This document shows, piece after piece, positions 1 through 11,888 of a stretch of DNA of 64,000 bases. Origin of the DNA: Glandiceps talaboti (taxonomy: Eukaryota; Hemichordata; Enteropneusta; Spengelidae). Location of the stretch: assembly GCF_964340395.1 (NCBI RefSeq), contig NC_135549.1, positions 34,654,332 through 34,718,331 of the forward strand, in the 5' to 3' direction. Position 1 is the stretch's first letter, and the number at the start of each line of letters is the position of its first letter. The translations under genes were made by a program, and so were the position numbers. The notes beneath the pieces were generated by a model. The model ran no database searches, was not told the DNA's origin, and saw nothing but the letters and a program-made list of their open reading frames with translations.

Positions 1-240
1 CCGGGTCTATCTGAATGTTTGAGCTCACCAATCAAGTTTCCGATTTGTATTTTCAGTGTGTCACCATACCATGGCATAAAAACTGTCAACGATGTTTATT
101 TAATTGAAAATCAAACATGTATGAAATATGTAGTTTTCTAAATATAATATGTGTGTGATAGAACAGCATCTTTTTACTCTATCTATTACCGTGTGCCAAA
201 ACCAAACAGAAAATTGTGGCAACAAATGTAGGTGACTTAC
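1..240 (-). other. Putative intron 1 of the left-edge minus-strand gene
   Basis: Sequence downstream (on the - strand) of a canonical GTAAGT donor at 235-240. The reading frame stays open by chance for another 46 codons, but that extension is rich in His/Phe/Ile and looks non-coding. No acceptor for a second exon was identified before the window edge. Confidence 0.4.
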
Positions 241-426
241 GACGTTATTGTCAATTATACATAAAGCGTCTAAATTAAATGCCAGACGCACAAGGGTTAC
301 ACACTTCCGTTGGAACTTGAAGCCATCAAAGTTTCTATCATTTAGTGATCGCAGGTCTACCAGTAAGGAATGAACACTCGACTGTAAATTACGGATTATG
401 GAGGCTGTGGTCGAAGTGGAAGCCAT
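241..426 (-). CDS. First coding exon of an unidentified gene (partial)
   Basis: An ATG at 426 (reading leftwards) opens 62 codons, beginning MASTSTTASI and ending IIDNNV, directly followed by a consensus donor GTAAGT on the - strand. The exon therefore ends in phase 0. The peptide is plausibly helical (LLVDLRSLNDRNFDGFKF, then VTLVRLAFNLDAL) and has ordinary composition, unlike neighbouring chance ORFs. No signal peptide or membrane segment is obvious, and I do not recognise the family. The gene would run off the left edge, with its promoter somewhere in 427-600. The call rests on the start codon, the donor and amino-acid composition. A chance ORF ending at a chance GTAAGT is the alternative. 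Confidence 0.45.
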
Positions 427-635
427 GGGCAGACGCTAGACGAGAGCAATTCTCAGCAAGAGACAACGCGTACGGAAGCCACGAGGTTCATTCTTGACCT
501 GTTTCTTCTTGTTAGACAGTACTCCCTAGCCTGTTTCATATTAGTACTCGCATTATGCATATCGAATAATCTACGAATGGCATAACGTCATTACAAAATC
601 GCCGCATATCATGTCATCATCTCGCATCGCAATAT
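427..635. other. Putative 5' flank of the left-edge gene
   Basis: Moderately mixed-composition sequence upstream of the minus-strand ATG. No TATA box or initiator could be assigned with confidence. Confidence 0.3.
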
Positions 636-960
636 TGCATGTAGTCACATCGCATGTAGTCATATCGCATGTAGTCATCTCATGTAGTCATATCGCATGT
701 AGTCATCTCATGTATTCACATCGCATGTAGTCATATCGCATGTAGTCATCTCATGTAGTCACATCGCATGTAGTCATATCGCATGTAGTCATCTCATGTA
801 GTCATATCGCATGTAGTCATCTCATGTAGTCATATCGCATGTAGTCACCTCATGTAGTCATATCGCATGTGGTCATCTCATGTAGTCATATTGCATATAG
901 TCATTGCAGTATTGTATATAGTCATTGCAGTATTGCATATAGTCATTGCAGTATTGAATT
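636..960. repeat. Short tandem array, CGCATGTAGTCATAT / CTCATGTAGT type
   Basis: Alternating 15-base (cgcatgtagtcatat) and shorter (ctcatgtagtcat) units repeat through the block. They degrade on the right to 'catatagtcattgcagtatt' units that run into unique sequence near 955. The plus-strand ORF across the right end (867-1181) is a by-product. Confidence 0.85.
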
Positions 961-3700
961 TTCGAATATTGGCAGGCATTCAACGCCATAGTGGGAGGGA
1001 GGCACCCAAACCCCTCCCCCTGGCAAATGATAGATTTGAAAGAGAGTTAAGGGCGGCCCTTTTTATTTTTCTGTTTCTCATCTCCCGACCGACCCTAATT
1101 TGCAGCTCCGACATCAGAAAAAAACCTTCTTCTTTTTTTTATTTCCGACCGACCCCTGAGTTCAACACAGCAAGATTGTAAGGTTCGAACGAACATCAAA
1201 CGTTCCTCATGGAGTCTTAGGCCAGTGTTCTGCCGAGGCTGCGACCCTGCGACATTGGCCCCCTAAAATTACAAATGACGCAATAATTTTTCCGCTTTGG
1301 CGCTTTCATTTTTTCCAGGCCCTGACGTCAATCCCACAAGTATACTGACTCCGTAAGGGAAAGTTTAGTTGACATCATATAAGATACAGTGACAACGCAC
1401 AGTACTATTGTTAACATAAAAATGCCACAAAAGATCAACTTTGATAAACTTAATCTACAAATTGAAACATTAGAGGGAATAGATGAGACGTCGAAATGGA
1501 CGTCTCTCGTCACATGTTTTGACTACCGTCACTGTCGCGACCTCTGACCTACTCACTGGCGTGTGCGAACCACTGAACTTGGTACCGGAGCATCTATCTC
1601 AGTGCCACAGCTCAGAAGCCTTAGAAAACCAAATTTATGGGACAGGTTGTGATTTTCATTTGTTGATGGGTTAGATTAATGGAAACAAAATGAGTACATG
1701 TGTATTTTGATTCCGAAAAGGCTGTGTTAGGGGATCGTACCGAGTGTTGCATGATGTTGACAGTGACACATGTGAATGTTGGGCACTGAATCAATGTGTG
1801 ATCACTGGCATGGCCACTATAGACCACCACAGGCATTTGTTTCCCGAGTTATGTCTCAGAATATTTCTATCAGAATACAATAAAATGTCGATAATATCGT
1901 TAATATTGACGTATTTAGCCAACTATATATGGAAAGGGTAAGATTACACTTGTTTCTGTGATCGCGCAGGTTCACTCACCGCGAAATAAGTGTTTTCTTT
2001 CTCGGTTTTAGTTCAAGATTTCTGAGTTTCAAGGACACCTAATGTCAGCTTTCCGTATAAAGTTTACAGTATGTAACTAATGCTGTCATTTGATATAGCA
2101 GGACCAAATCATGATACACAGCCAGTAACGGTAATTAATAAAAAATAAATTATTTCAAACTTTGTTTGACTGTATTATTTGTAAGTTTTTCGTTCACATT
2201 TGGTACTTTTTAAAGTGAGGGATTTTTTTTCTTCAAAATGTTTTTTCTTAACCTCGTCATGAATTTGAAGAGGGAATGATAAACACAGCAGTGTACTAAC
2301 AGTTCTAAAATGAAACAAGTGGTTACAAGATTAGGATTTCTCAAAGTTTTTATTCAATCATATGTTCACTGTGACTTATTTTGGAGTTGTTCTTTGTCCT
2401 TGTCTGAAAAAAAAGGAATTATAAATGTGGGCACTGCTATTCATTGATATTCAGATTAAAAGTTATTCTAAACAATATATAATATACTCTGTAGAAATGA
2501 CTTAAAATTACATAATCTTAATTGCCTTCTTTTTCTAAGGTGCAATGTGTAGTACACAATTTTCAAAAAATAGCTTACTGGGAACTGTTATTGTGAATGG
2601 AATTTTTAGTGGTCTATAGTGGTCTGAGGTAATATATATGAATATTTCATAGACAATAATAATTGACCCCACTCCCTGTCAAATGACCCCACTTTTTGCA
2701 ACCAAGGGGCCTTTGTCTCCACTTGTTGGAAACCTTGGCAGAACACTGCCGTCTACCCCCCCCACCCTCTTTGTTACGTCGGAACAGCATGTGTCTTTCA
2801 TTTTCAAAATTATGCTTAAAAATGGTAAAAGTCATACTGCATTCCTAAAAAAAACAAACAATTTCTTTACCAGTTTATAGCTTTGTACTTTTTTGTCAAA
2901 TTGTACAAAATGACTCAAAAGGAACGGTGATTGATTTAAATAGTTAGTTCAGCATTGGAATGTTTGAATGTAAATTTGTCGGTGTCGACACAATGCAATA
3001 ACGGCTTGCTATTGCCTATTGCTAACATTAGTAACAACACTTACAAGTTACAGAAGACGCATAATGTATACTGTACTGCAAGGTCAACCAAGACTTGCAT
3101 GGCATGTTACCGATGTTTACATTATTACTTTTAATTACTTTTAAAATAGTAAATCCCAAAGGAGTTCTGAGTTCTAGAAATGTTTACATGTTATCTGGTG
3201 GATTATTTTGACAAGTTCACATTGAAGAAAAATGTTTCATAGAAGTAATGATTTATATAAATAAAAATTCCTCTAGCACACTGATGACAATCACGCAAGT
3301 GTTTCAAAAAGTTACATACTAAAGTTCAAATTGGATAACTTGAAAAAATTGTTAGCGATGTCAATGCCACTTTGATTAATAGGACGAATGTATTAGTACT
3401 CCTGATAAAATCATACAATATTTCATGGCTACAGATATACACCCATCAGGATGATAAGTATTCATCTTCTTACAAAGTTGTTCTACGAACTTGTCAACCT
3501 TGCTAAAATGAAGGAAAGAGACCTGTAACAAGGAATTCAATAAAGAGAAGAGAAAAGAAGTTGTAGAGAGACTGACAGGACAGAAAGGACAGAGAATAGA
3601 GCTGAAAAAATACAGATTTTTTCCTTGCCCTTTTTTTTTATTTCGCCCACCCGCCCCGCCTGACTATTCCACTGGAGATGAGAAACAAACAAAAAGATCA
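961..3700. other. No gene recognised
   Basis: AT-rich sequence with short chance ORFs on both strands (all under 75 codons), no supported splice-site pairs and no clear repeat family. A GC-richer patch at 980-1260 and a C-run near 2757-2766 are the only compositional features seen. Confidence 0.5.
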
Positions 3701-3705
3701 CCCTA

Positions 3706-4066
3706 ATGAAGTTACGACTGTACGCAGAAAGAGATGCCGCCATTTTCAACGCTGAGGAAGCCCTCGCCCGTCTGCAAATGGTCGCCGATATTACGTTTGA
3801 TATCAGACATCCTGATTATTCGAATTATGTATCGATGGTGCGGAAAGAAAAGAAAGATACTCTAATGCACTGCCACAAATGTTACTAGCTTTAAGTTGGG
3901 TCAGGGGAACATGCGAAAATTATGGAGAAAATTGCAAAGTTAAAGAAGGCAATAGGGAGTGGTACCCTGACAGATCAACGGAAAATCAGAAACACTGAGA
4001 ATGAGATGTTGGAGGTGTGGCGGGATCAGATATATTGCTCAGAATTGTTATCTTGGAGATTATAGA
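3706..4066 (+). pseudogene. Coding-like fragment, two frames, unidentified
   Basis: From 3706 a 60-codon ORF (start MKLRLYAERD, then AEEALARLQMVADITFDIRH and MVRKEKKD) has the composition of a real charged helical protein. After a stop, a second frame from about 3909 continues in the same style (EHAKIMEKIAKLKKAIGSG, TLTDQRKIRNTENEMLEVW) to a TAG at 4066. Two charged helical blocks on the same strand within 360 bp suggest a decayed coding region or retroelement gag-like piece with a frameshift, or two exons. No family was recognised. Confidence 0.25.
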
Positions 4067-5115
4067 TATGATAGACAAGGCAATACTAGGAGGGAATACA
4101 GAGACAGAGACAGAGAGTAGAAAATAGATACAATGAAGGCAGATTGAGATCATAACAGACCAGATTTAAACTGAATGTGGCTTCCGTAAGGACAAAGTTT
4201 TGATATTGTCGTTCCTACAGACAATTTATTGTTGCAATACAACAGAACATATGCAATAAGTTATTTTTTTCTCATTGATTGCTATTTGCCCATTGCTGTT
4301 AGTGATCTCCTGGCCAACCACAACATGTAATGTGAAGCTTTATAGAATGTTGTAGCATAGCACTCATCATAGAAGGAGTTTTAAAGGCCAAAAAAATTGT
4401 TTCTGGTCAGCGCCCATCACTTAAGTACCCTCTTTGCTCGTTATTTTGTTCTTCAGTTCTGTAAGCCAATTCAGTCTGCAGATGAAAGGGAAAACACAAA
4501 AGTAACTCTCCCTACATTAATTGCCGCTTCAGTGAAGACAACTGCAGAACTAATCATGAACTAGCCCATGACATGCCCAACATACACACTTGCTGTAAAG
4601 TACTAAATATAAAGAACAGTAACTGCAATGATAAGTAGATTGATTAACATTTGTTGAGAATGTAAAAAAAAAAATAATCGCATCGATTCGTCGCTCCAGT
4701 TTAGACAACATTTCCTGATGAGAAACTATGTTTTCCTTTTTACATACATACATACATACATACGTTTTTGCATTCGGATTAATATATTATTACATGTTAT
4801 CGGCTATTCATGAAAGTACAATTTGTAATAAATGAAACAATATTCTTACAGCGTTTTACAGTAGCAGAAGTTATGGCACAGGTCAAGTCAACTTTATGGC
4901 ATGCCAGCACAATGACATCGCATTTTCGATTGCGATAAAATCAAATCAAAACCATACGATTTTAGAAGAGATTCAAACGACTTTATAAAATCTCAAAATT
5001 TTGTCGCAAGTAACGAGAAGATAAAAAAAAAATTAAATCAAGCGATTGTAGGAGTGCGAATTTGACATTTAATTCCGAATACTATGTCAGATTTCCCATA
5101 CAAAAACAATGGCCG
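4067..5115. other. No gene recognised
   Basis: AT-rich, with a short (CATA)n run at 4744-4763. No coding-like frames. Confidence 0.5.
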
Positions 5116-5117
5116 TG

Positions 5118-5752
5118 TTCTTTTATGACAACTGAACTTTGCTCACGTTCAACTTTTTCAAATGTGCACCATTCGGTCTGAAAATTCATAAATAGAGACC
5201 AAAGGGGTTTTGTAAAAATCTCTTGGTTTTAGATTTGTCATTTTTTAAATTCTTTTCTGGAAAACGATGTGCTATCGCTGACTATGTTGTTAAAACTCAT
5301 TGAGAAAACCATTGTAATTTGTAGACCGGCGCATTTTACCATGTACATCTACATAAATACAGACCTCTAACTTCGTTATTCTGTAAGTAAATTACACGTA
5401 ATACATACAGACTGACCTAGCATTTGCTTTTATAAAAATCAGTCTTTAATTTCATGAAAGCTGTAAAATTGAGAGTTTCGAGTTATTCCGTATATTTTAG
5501 TTTAATACCCGTCAGCAAATAATGCTATCAACAGGCCAGCGATATGTGTTCCAAGGACACTCACCACAGTCAGTACAGTACTACTACGCTCATATCAGAA
5601 AAACTTGAAATCGATATTCTTTTCACTAAACTTTGCAACATTAATTTATGACAACTAAACTTCGCTCAGGTCATGTTCAACTTTTTCAAATGCACACCAA
5701 TCTGTCTGAAAAATCGTAAGTAGAGACCAAAGGGGTTTTGTGAAAATCTGAG
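5118..5752 (+). repeat. Diverged direct repeat pair (~105 bp each)
   Basis: The block at 5123-5222 ('tatgacaactgaactttgctcac', then 'gagaccaaaggggttttgt') recurs at 5647-5746 with scattered substitutions, about 520 bp apart. The pair may mark two copies or internal repeats of an old dispersed element. No coding potential was seen between them. Confidence 0.6.
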
Positions 5753-6290
5753 TCATCGTTACCGCTACCGTAGCTGTCAATCAAATATTTCTGCCTAAAT
5801 GCTTCGGGGAATAGTGGACAATTGAGATCTTCGCTGGGCCGCAGTGCTAGTGCCAATTTAGTCATAAATAAAATAATATTGTTATACTTTTATACATGGC
5901 AAGTACCAAGCTCCCAATTGTTACGTCTTGAAGCTTGAATGGGAAATGTTGAACAATTAGTTATGGGTGTAAAACGTCAACCTTTACACCTCCTAAGTAT
6001 ACACAACAACCATAAGTGATATTCCTCTAAAGTCCTCCCAACATTGTTCATTATTATATAATATATTATACCAGTATATTGATGGCGCAAATCGAGAGAT
6101 CTGATTGGTCTAGACATCCAACTAGCGCGTCTAAAATGAGTCACTTTAGACGTGGTATATATGTATACAAATACGATGCAGTCTGACGCAATGCAGTCAG
6201 TTGTCAAAGCACTAGCGCGCACTTGACTAGCCAGTTACACAAACAATCGACAGTAGCATTCCAAAACCACCACCAGTGTATCTCCTAAAA
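5753..6290. other. No gene recognised
   Basis: The sequence at 5780-6290 holds no supported ORF. The stretch just before 6298 includes 'aaaactattatgtgattctcac', which may be the decayed upstream part of the Penelope-like fragment. Confidence 0.4.
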
Positions 6291-6297
6291 CTATTAT

Positions 6298-6850
6298 GTG
6301 ATTCTCACGAAAAACACATTTAAATTTAATGGAGAATTCTACACACAAACATGTGCATGTAGCATGGACTCTTGGGCATCACCCGAAATAGCCGACATAG
6401 CATTCCATGAACTGGAAAGTCGCATTATTGAAATCTACACGAATAAAATATCACTCTGGACACGTTTCAGGGATGACGTTTTCATGATATTTTGTGTCAC
6501 CCAAGTCGAACTAAGTAATCTGAGTGAAAAAATAAACCAAATACATCCAACTTTCAAATTTTCGTTGGAAAGCTCAGATACGGAAGTAACATCTTTTCAA
6601 TCCACAAATGTCAACGACACCAATAACACAAAGTATTGGATATCAAAACTCATTCCAATATTTACACAGGCAATCATGCCACCCAGACTCAGTCTTCAAA
6701 TGGTCCATTAAGGGCCAAACGATCAGATACATACGAACATGTAGTAACGAAGAAGAATTTCGAAGAAGGTGAAATTCTTCACCGGGAAACTGGCGAAAAG
6801 AGGCTATAATGAAACAGAAATAAATACTAGGGACTTGAGTCCACTATCAT
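6298..6850 (+). pseudogene. Penelope-like retroelement reverse transcriptase fragment
   Basis: The 137-codon ORF reads NTFKFNGEFYTQ, then SMDSWASPEIADIAFHELE, LWTRFRDDVFMIF and INQIHPTFKFSLE. This matches the conserved palm region of Penelope-like RTs, where the FxFxGxFYxQ block, the (M)GSxxSP block and the R(Y/F)xDDxF catalytic block come in this order. After the stop, other frames continue the family pattern: HPDSVFKWSIKGQTIRYIRT around 6680-6740, then KFFTGKLAKRGYNE around 6770-6815. Frameshifts and stops break the ORF. SMDSWASP deviates from the usual glycine-rich form. No GIY-YIG endonuclease domain is visible downstream. It is a dead, truncated copy; RT-only relatives remain possible. 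Confidence 0.75.
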
Positions 6851-6929
6851 AATCCTGGCATCTCTATTTGATGAACAACACAAGTAAACTCTGGGCAAAC
6901 AAATAAGGGAATACTATGCTATATATTAT

Positions 6930-7021
6930 ACTACAGTATACTACACTATAGTGTAGTATAGTGTAGTATAGTATAGTATAGTATAGTATAGTATAGTATA
7001 GTATAGTATAGTATAGTATAA
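6930..7021. repeat. AGTAT/ATAGT microsatellite with palindromic head
   Basis: Positions 6937-6960 form a perfect 24-bp palindrome centred on CTATAG (tatactacactat / atagtgtagtata). It is followed by about 12 copies of the pentamer 'agtat' to 7021, at the 3' edge of the LINE fragment on 7040-8090. Confidence 0.9.
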
Positions 7022-7045
7022 AACAAAATTGTCAGAAGCTTAAAA

Positions 7046-8020
7046 TCACAGGTCTGAGTTTAGTATGGTTATTGCACTTGGTATAAATGATTTAAAAAAA
7101 ATGTTCTTACGAGTCATGGGTACTCTATATCGTCTTCCTGATAGAAGGTAACAAATCAAACTTCGAGTACAAAGGATGTGAGGTATCACTAACAATTGCT
7201 TGGGCTTTCCTGCGAACAGAGAGTTTGTAGAGGTCATAGAGCTAACTCTGTTTCTTACCAATTATTTTCCCGGCCAAATTTACAACTCGTGCCAGTTTGG
7301 TTCTATTTTTAACACTCAAGTTGCCATACCACACTGTAATGTTAAAAGTTAGCACACTTTCTATAAGGCTCTTGTATACCTTTTCAAGAACATTTTGACA
7401 GACGTCAAAACTCCGTAGCCTCCTCAGTAAAAATATAAGCTGCATGGTCTTCTTAACAATACAGTTGGTGTTTTCAGTGAAATTTAGCTTTTGATCCAAT
7501 TGCAAACCTAGATATTTGAAACACTCAAGGATTTCTACAGCCTGACCGTTCAATACAGCCAGTTCAAATGTGACACTATGTTTGTCATTTTCTATTATTA
7601 GTTCCTTAGTTTTAGCCAGGTTCATTTCCAGTAAACTTGACTAATACCAGTCTTGCAGGGTTGCTACATGATCAAAATAAATATGTTCATTTAGAGATTG
7701 TTCTTTCAACAGGAGGCCTACAAGTGCCATATCATCAGCATATTTGAGCTTACAACTGAATCTTGAATTTTCATTTCATCAGTATAAATTGAAAACAACA
7801 CTGGTGATAACAGGCAGCCCTGAGGTGAGCCTGTATTCAAAACAAGTTTATCTGAAAGAATTCCATTCATTAACACTCTTTGGGGTCTATTACACAGAAA
7901 ATCTCGAAACCAGTGGATGATGTTTCCGTTCACATTTAAATCAAACAGTCGCCGTAATAAAATGTAAGTTTGCATCGTATTGAAAGTTGAACTGAAATCA
8001 ATGAACAAGATACGCACATA
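7046..8020 (-). pseudogene. Degraded LINE (non-LTR) reverse transcriptase, 3' half
   Basis: Reading leftwards, 8017-7718 encodes ILFIDFSSTFNTMQ, then LNVNGNIIHWFRDFLCNRPQ and TGSPQGCLLSPVLF. These are RT motifs A and B of a jockey/L2-type non-LTR element. The catalytic YADD block (KLKYADDM) lies at about 7730-7748 in another frame. An in-frame TAG follows at about 7640 before LEMNLAKTKELI. The 7625-7242 frame continues with FKYLGLQLDQKLNF, LRRLRSFD and SLIESVLTFNITVWYGNLSV, and a further frame (7261-7046) gives the usual C-terminal YLLSGRRYRVP block. Several frameshifts mean it is inactive. The endonuclease and 5' part are missing. It is flanked on both sides by AGTAT microsatellite. Confidence 0.85.
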
Positions 8021-8099
8021 TGTTTTGGGACGTTGTAAATGGTTAACTACCGTATTAAGTAACGTGAGGGTTGCATCTTCAGTTCCCCTTCGAGATTTT

Positions 8100-8207
8100 T
8101 AGTATATAGTATATAGTATATAGTATATAGTATGTAGTATAGTATAGTATAGTATAGTATAGTATAGTATAGTATAGTATAGTATAGTATAGTATAGTAT
8201 AGTATAG
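8100..8207. repeat. AGTATAT / AGTAT microsatellite
   Basis: Heptamer 'agtatat' repeats pass into pentamer 'agtat' repeats. The tract lies upstream of the minus-strand LINE fragment and has the same pentamer phase type as the tract at 6961-7021. Confidence 0.9.
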
Positions 8208-8220
8208 AAAACTTTTGAAT

Positions 8221-8405
8221 GACGCGACACTTGAACTAGAAGACCGACACTTGAATTAGAAGACCGACACTTGAATTAGAAGACCGACACTTGAACTAGA
8301 AGACCGACACTTGAATTAGAAGACCGACACTTAAACTAGAAGACCGATTTTTGAATTAGAAGACCGACACTTGAATCAGACCGACACTTGAATCAGAAGA
8401 CTGAT
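8221..8405. repeat. 20-bp minisatellite (ACACTTGAATTAGAAGACCG)
   Basis: About nine units of 'acacttgaattagaagaccg' with C/T and A/T variants. One unit is shortened near 8375-8390. Confidence 0.92.
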
Positions 8406-9170
8406 TTGTCGTCTTCGGCCTCGGTACGCACGGCTACACGTGTATTTGAGATACCCAAGGGCCATGAGATGTTGTTTATTGGTGAACATAAAGCCGTAGG
8501 AAGTTATAATTCCTTTTTAATGTGTGTTGTTGTATAAAAATAAACTAAATTGAACAATAGTGCAAATTAATGTGCTACCTTGCTAGTATCCATGGTGATA
8601 TGATAGAACATTCGCCATAGTAAATGGCCAACAGAGTAAACAGTGCCGTAGTACAACTCGATATATTACATAGCTACATATACACATGTATAAAATGAAT
8701 TATAACCTCTGCCTGAACGATCCTAAAATCGGTACAAAGTTGGTATACTTTTGAGCGTATCTTTAATTTGCATCTTTGGTGTTCTCTATTTTAGTTGTGA
8801 GGTTACTCAATTATGTTGTCGATCGTAAGGTGTTGTGTATTTGGGGTTTGATTTTGTGGTTTTTGATTTTTTGTGGTTTGAGTAGAATCGTCTATTAATG
8901 ACGTTTCATCCATCTAGCTAGTCAAGTCGCACATTCTCGATCACAAAGAAATACAGTATTTGCATGCGTTAAAGATTATCTTCCTAGCAATGCTAAAATC
9001 TGTTTGGAAAACAGCTACATGTACATTTGTAACAAATAACTACTGTATGGCTAAACATTTCCTGCTTTTTATTTTTTTTATTTATTAATTTTAGGAAAAT
9101 CGGGCAATCACTTTGATGTTTCAGGTTTAGCAGGTTGTGGATTGTCAACCACCTGTTGATCATGGAGGTC
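8406..9170. other. No gene recognised
   Basis: Unique-looking AT-rich sequence with no supported ORF, splice pair or repeat. Confidence 0.45.
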
Positions 9171-9176
9171 AGAAAG

Positions 9177-9208
9177 ACAAACAAACAAACAAACAAACAA
9201 ACAAACAA
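9177..9208. repeat. (AAAC)n microsatellite
   Basis: About eight uninterrupted 'acaa' tetramers, 17 bp before the inverted-repeat element's target duplication. Confidence 0.9.
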
Positions 9209-9224
9209 GGGCTGTTCAGAAAAA

Positions 9225-10063
9225 GCTTCACCCACTAGTATAAAGTTGGCGTCAGATTCAGATTCAGATTCAGGTAACGTCATATTGAGCGTCTGATCCG
9301 AAGACACCCGGCAGATGAAATTAAACTTATTCAGAATATTTATGATTATATTGTACATTTGTATATGATTATGGTACACTAGACTGGTTTCGCTGATTAC
9401 TCGACTCTAGTCAACCTGCTTGGCGACGTAAACAGTTCTCATCATAGCCATCAAGTATGATTTATATACACGAACGGTTCTCTTAAATGAGCTTTGACAT
9501 TAATATGGCCATTACATTGCAAATGTCCATAATTAACAGACGAAAGTTAAGTATATACATTGTACTTAAAGTACTACGTTTTATTTCCTAGGACGCTATA
9601 TGGAATTTCCTTAAATATGCCTTACCTTCCTGCTTTAAATGGCTGAACTTGGGGCAGTGGCTGAACTTGGGGCTACCAATGTCTCGGTTGCAAGTATTTC
9701 AACTCTATTTCACATATTTTTCCCAAATAAAAATTGTGCAAGCAGAGACATTCCAACTTCCATCAAAAGGCAGTGAAGTGGAATCTTTCCCTGTAGTCTC
9801 AACAGTATTATTTCAGGTTTGATTGAGTCGGTCGGGTGTCTTCGGATCTGACGCTATCTGACGCTGAATCTGACGCTCAATATGACGCTAGCTGAATCTG
9901 AATCTGAATCTGACGCCAACTTTATACTCGTGTCCGACGTAGTCCGACGTAGTCCGTCGGGTGTCTTCGGATCTGAGGGTATTTGACGCTATATGACGCT
10001 GAATATGACGCTATCTAAATCTGAATCTGATTCTGATGCCAACTTTATACTCGTGCTTCACCC
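9225..10063. mobile_element. 821-bp terminal-inverted-repeat element with 9-bp target duplication
   Basis: The element occupies 9234-10054. Its ends are inverted copies: left ACTAGTATAAAGTTGGCGTC, right (reverse complement) ACGAGTATAAAGTTGGCATC. Both are followed inward by GATTCAGATTC-type repeats and GACGCT subterminal motifs. Directly outside both ends is the same 9-mer GCTTCACCC (9225-9233 and 10055-10063), which is a target-site duplication. A further copy of the right end (about 9829-9932, ending actttatactcgtg) sits inside the element, so the right end is present twice in tandem. There is no transposase ORF. It is a non-autonomous foldback or MITE-like element. A 9-bp duplication fits Mutator-like elements, but the superfamily is not settled. 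Confidence 0.82.
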
Positions 10064-10074
10064 TCATTCTTGTG

Positions 10075-10076
10075 CG

Positions 10077-10123
<47 letters not shown>
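10075..10123. repeat. (CG)n-(CA)n microsatellite
   Basis: A short 'gcgcgcgcgc' run followed by about 20 CA dinucleotides, just outside the right target duplication of the preceding element. Confidence 0.95.
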
Positions 10124-10125
<2 letters not shown>

Positions 10126-10290
10126 TCAACAGTCGTCTTGACTTTTTTTGTAATTAATATCTGTAATACTATTGTCATATATATTTACATATTTTCACTG
10201 TTAGAAGACGAGCTCCCTATGTAATGTACTGCAACATGTACACATACCTCACCACAAGAGGGCAGCAGGTAACGAGCTTCGAGAGAAAAT

Positions 10291-10810
10291 AAACAGTGAA
10301 AGTATGTGATAAGCTTATAAACTATATAATAAACAGTGAAAGTATGTGATAAGCTTATAAACTATATAATAAACAGTGAAAGTATGTGATAAGCTTATAA
10401 ACTATATAATAAACAGTGAAAGTATGTGATAAGCTTATAAACTATATAATAAACAGTGAAAGTATGTAATAAGCTTATAAACTATATAATAAACAGTGAA
10501 AGTATGTAATAAGCTTATAAACTATATAATAAACAGTGAAAGTATGTAATAAGCTTATAAACTATATAAAGAACAGTGAAAGTATGTGATAAGCTTATAA
10601 ACTATATAATAAACAGTGAAAGTATGTAATAAGCTTATAAACTATATAATAAACAGTGAAAGTATGTAATAAGCTTATAAACTATATAATAAACAGTGAA
10701 AGTATGTGATAAGCTTATAAACTATATAATAAACAGTGAAAGTATGTAATAAGCTTATAAACTATATAATAAACAGTGAAAGTATGTAATAAGCTTATAA
10801 ACTATATAAA
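10291..10810. repeat. 40-bp minisatellite, 13 copies
   Basis: Exactly thirteen 40-bp units (start aaacagtgaaagtatgtgat, end aagcttataaactatataat) with no length variation. Differences are almost confined to G/A at one site (tgtgat / tgtaat) and a variant ending 'aaag' in two units. The block ends at 'gaactaggaaaaag'. Confidence 0.95.

Positions 10811-11888
<1,078 letters not shown>

Noticed and set aside
10291-10810. CRISPR-like array (13 regular 40-bp repeats)
   Set aside because: Units are contiguous with no unique spacers, and the context is eukaryotic. The same reasoning excludes the 20-, 27-, 34-, 39- and 57-bp arrays.
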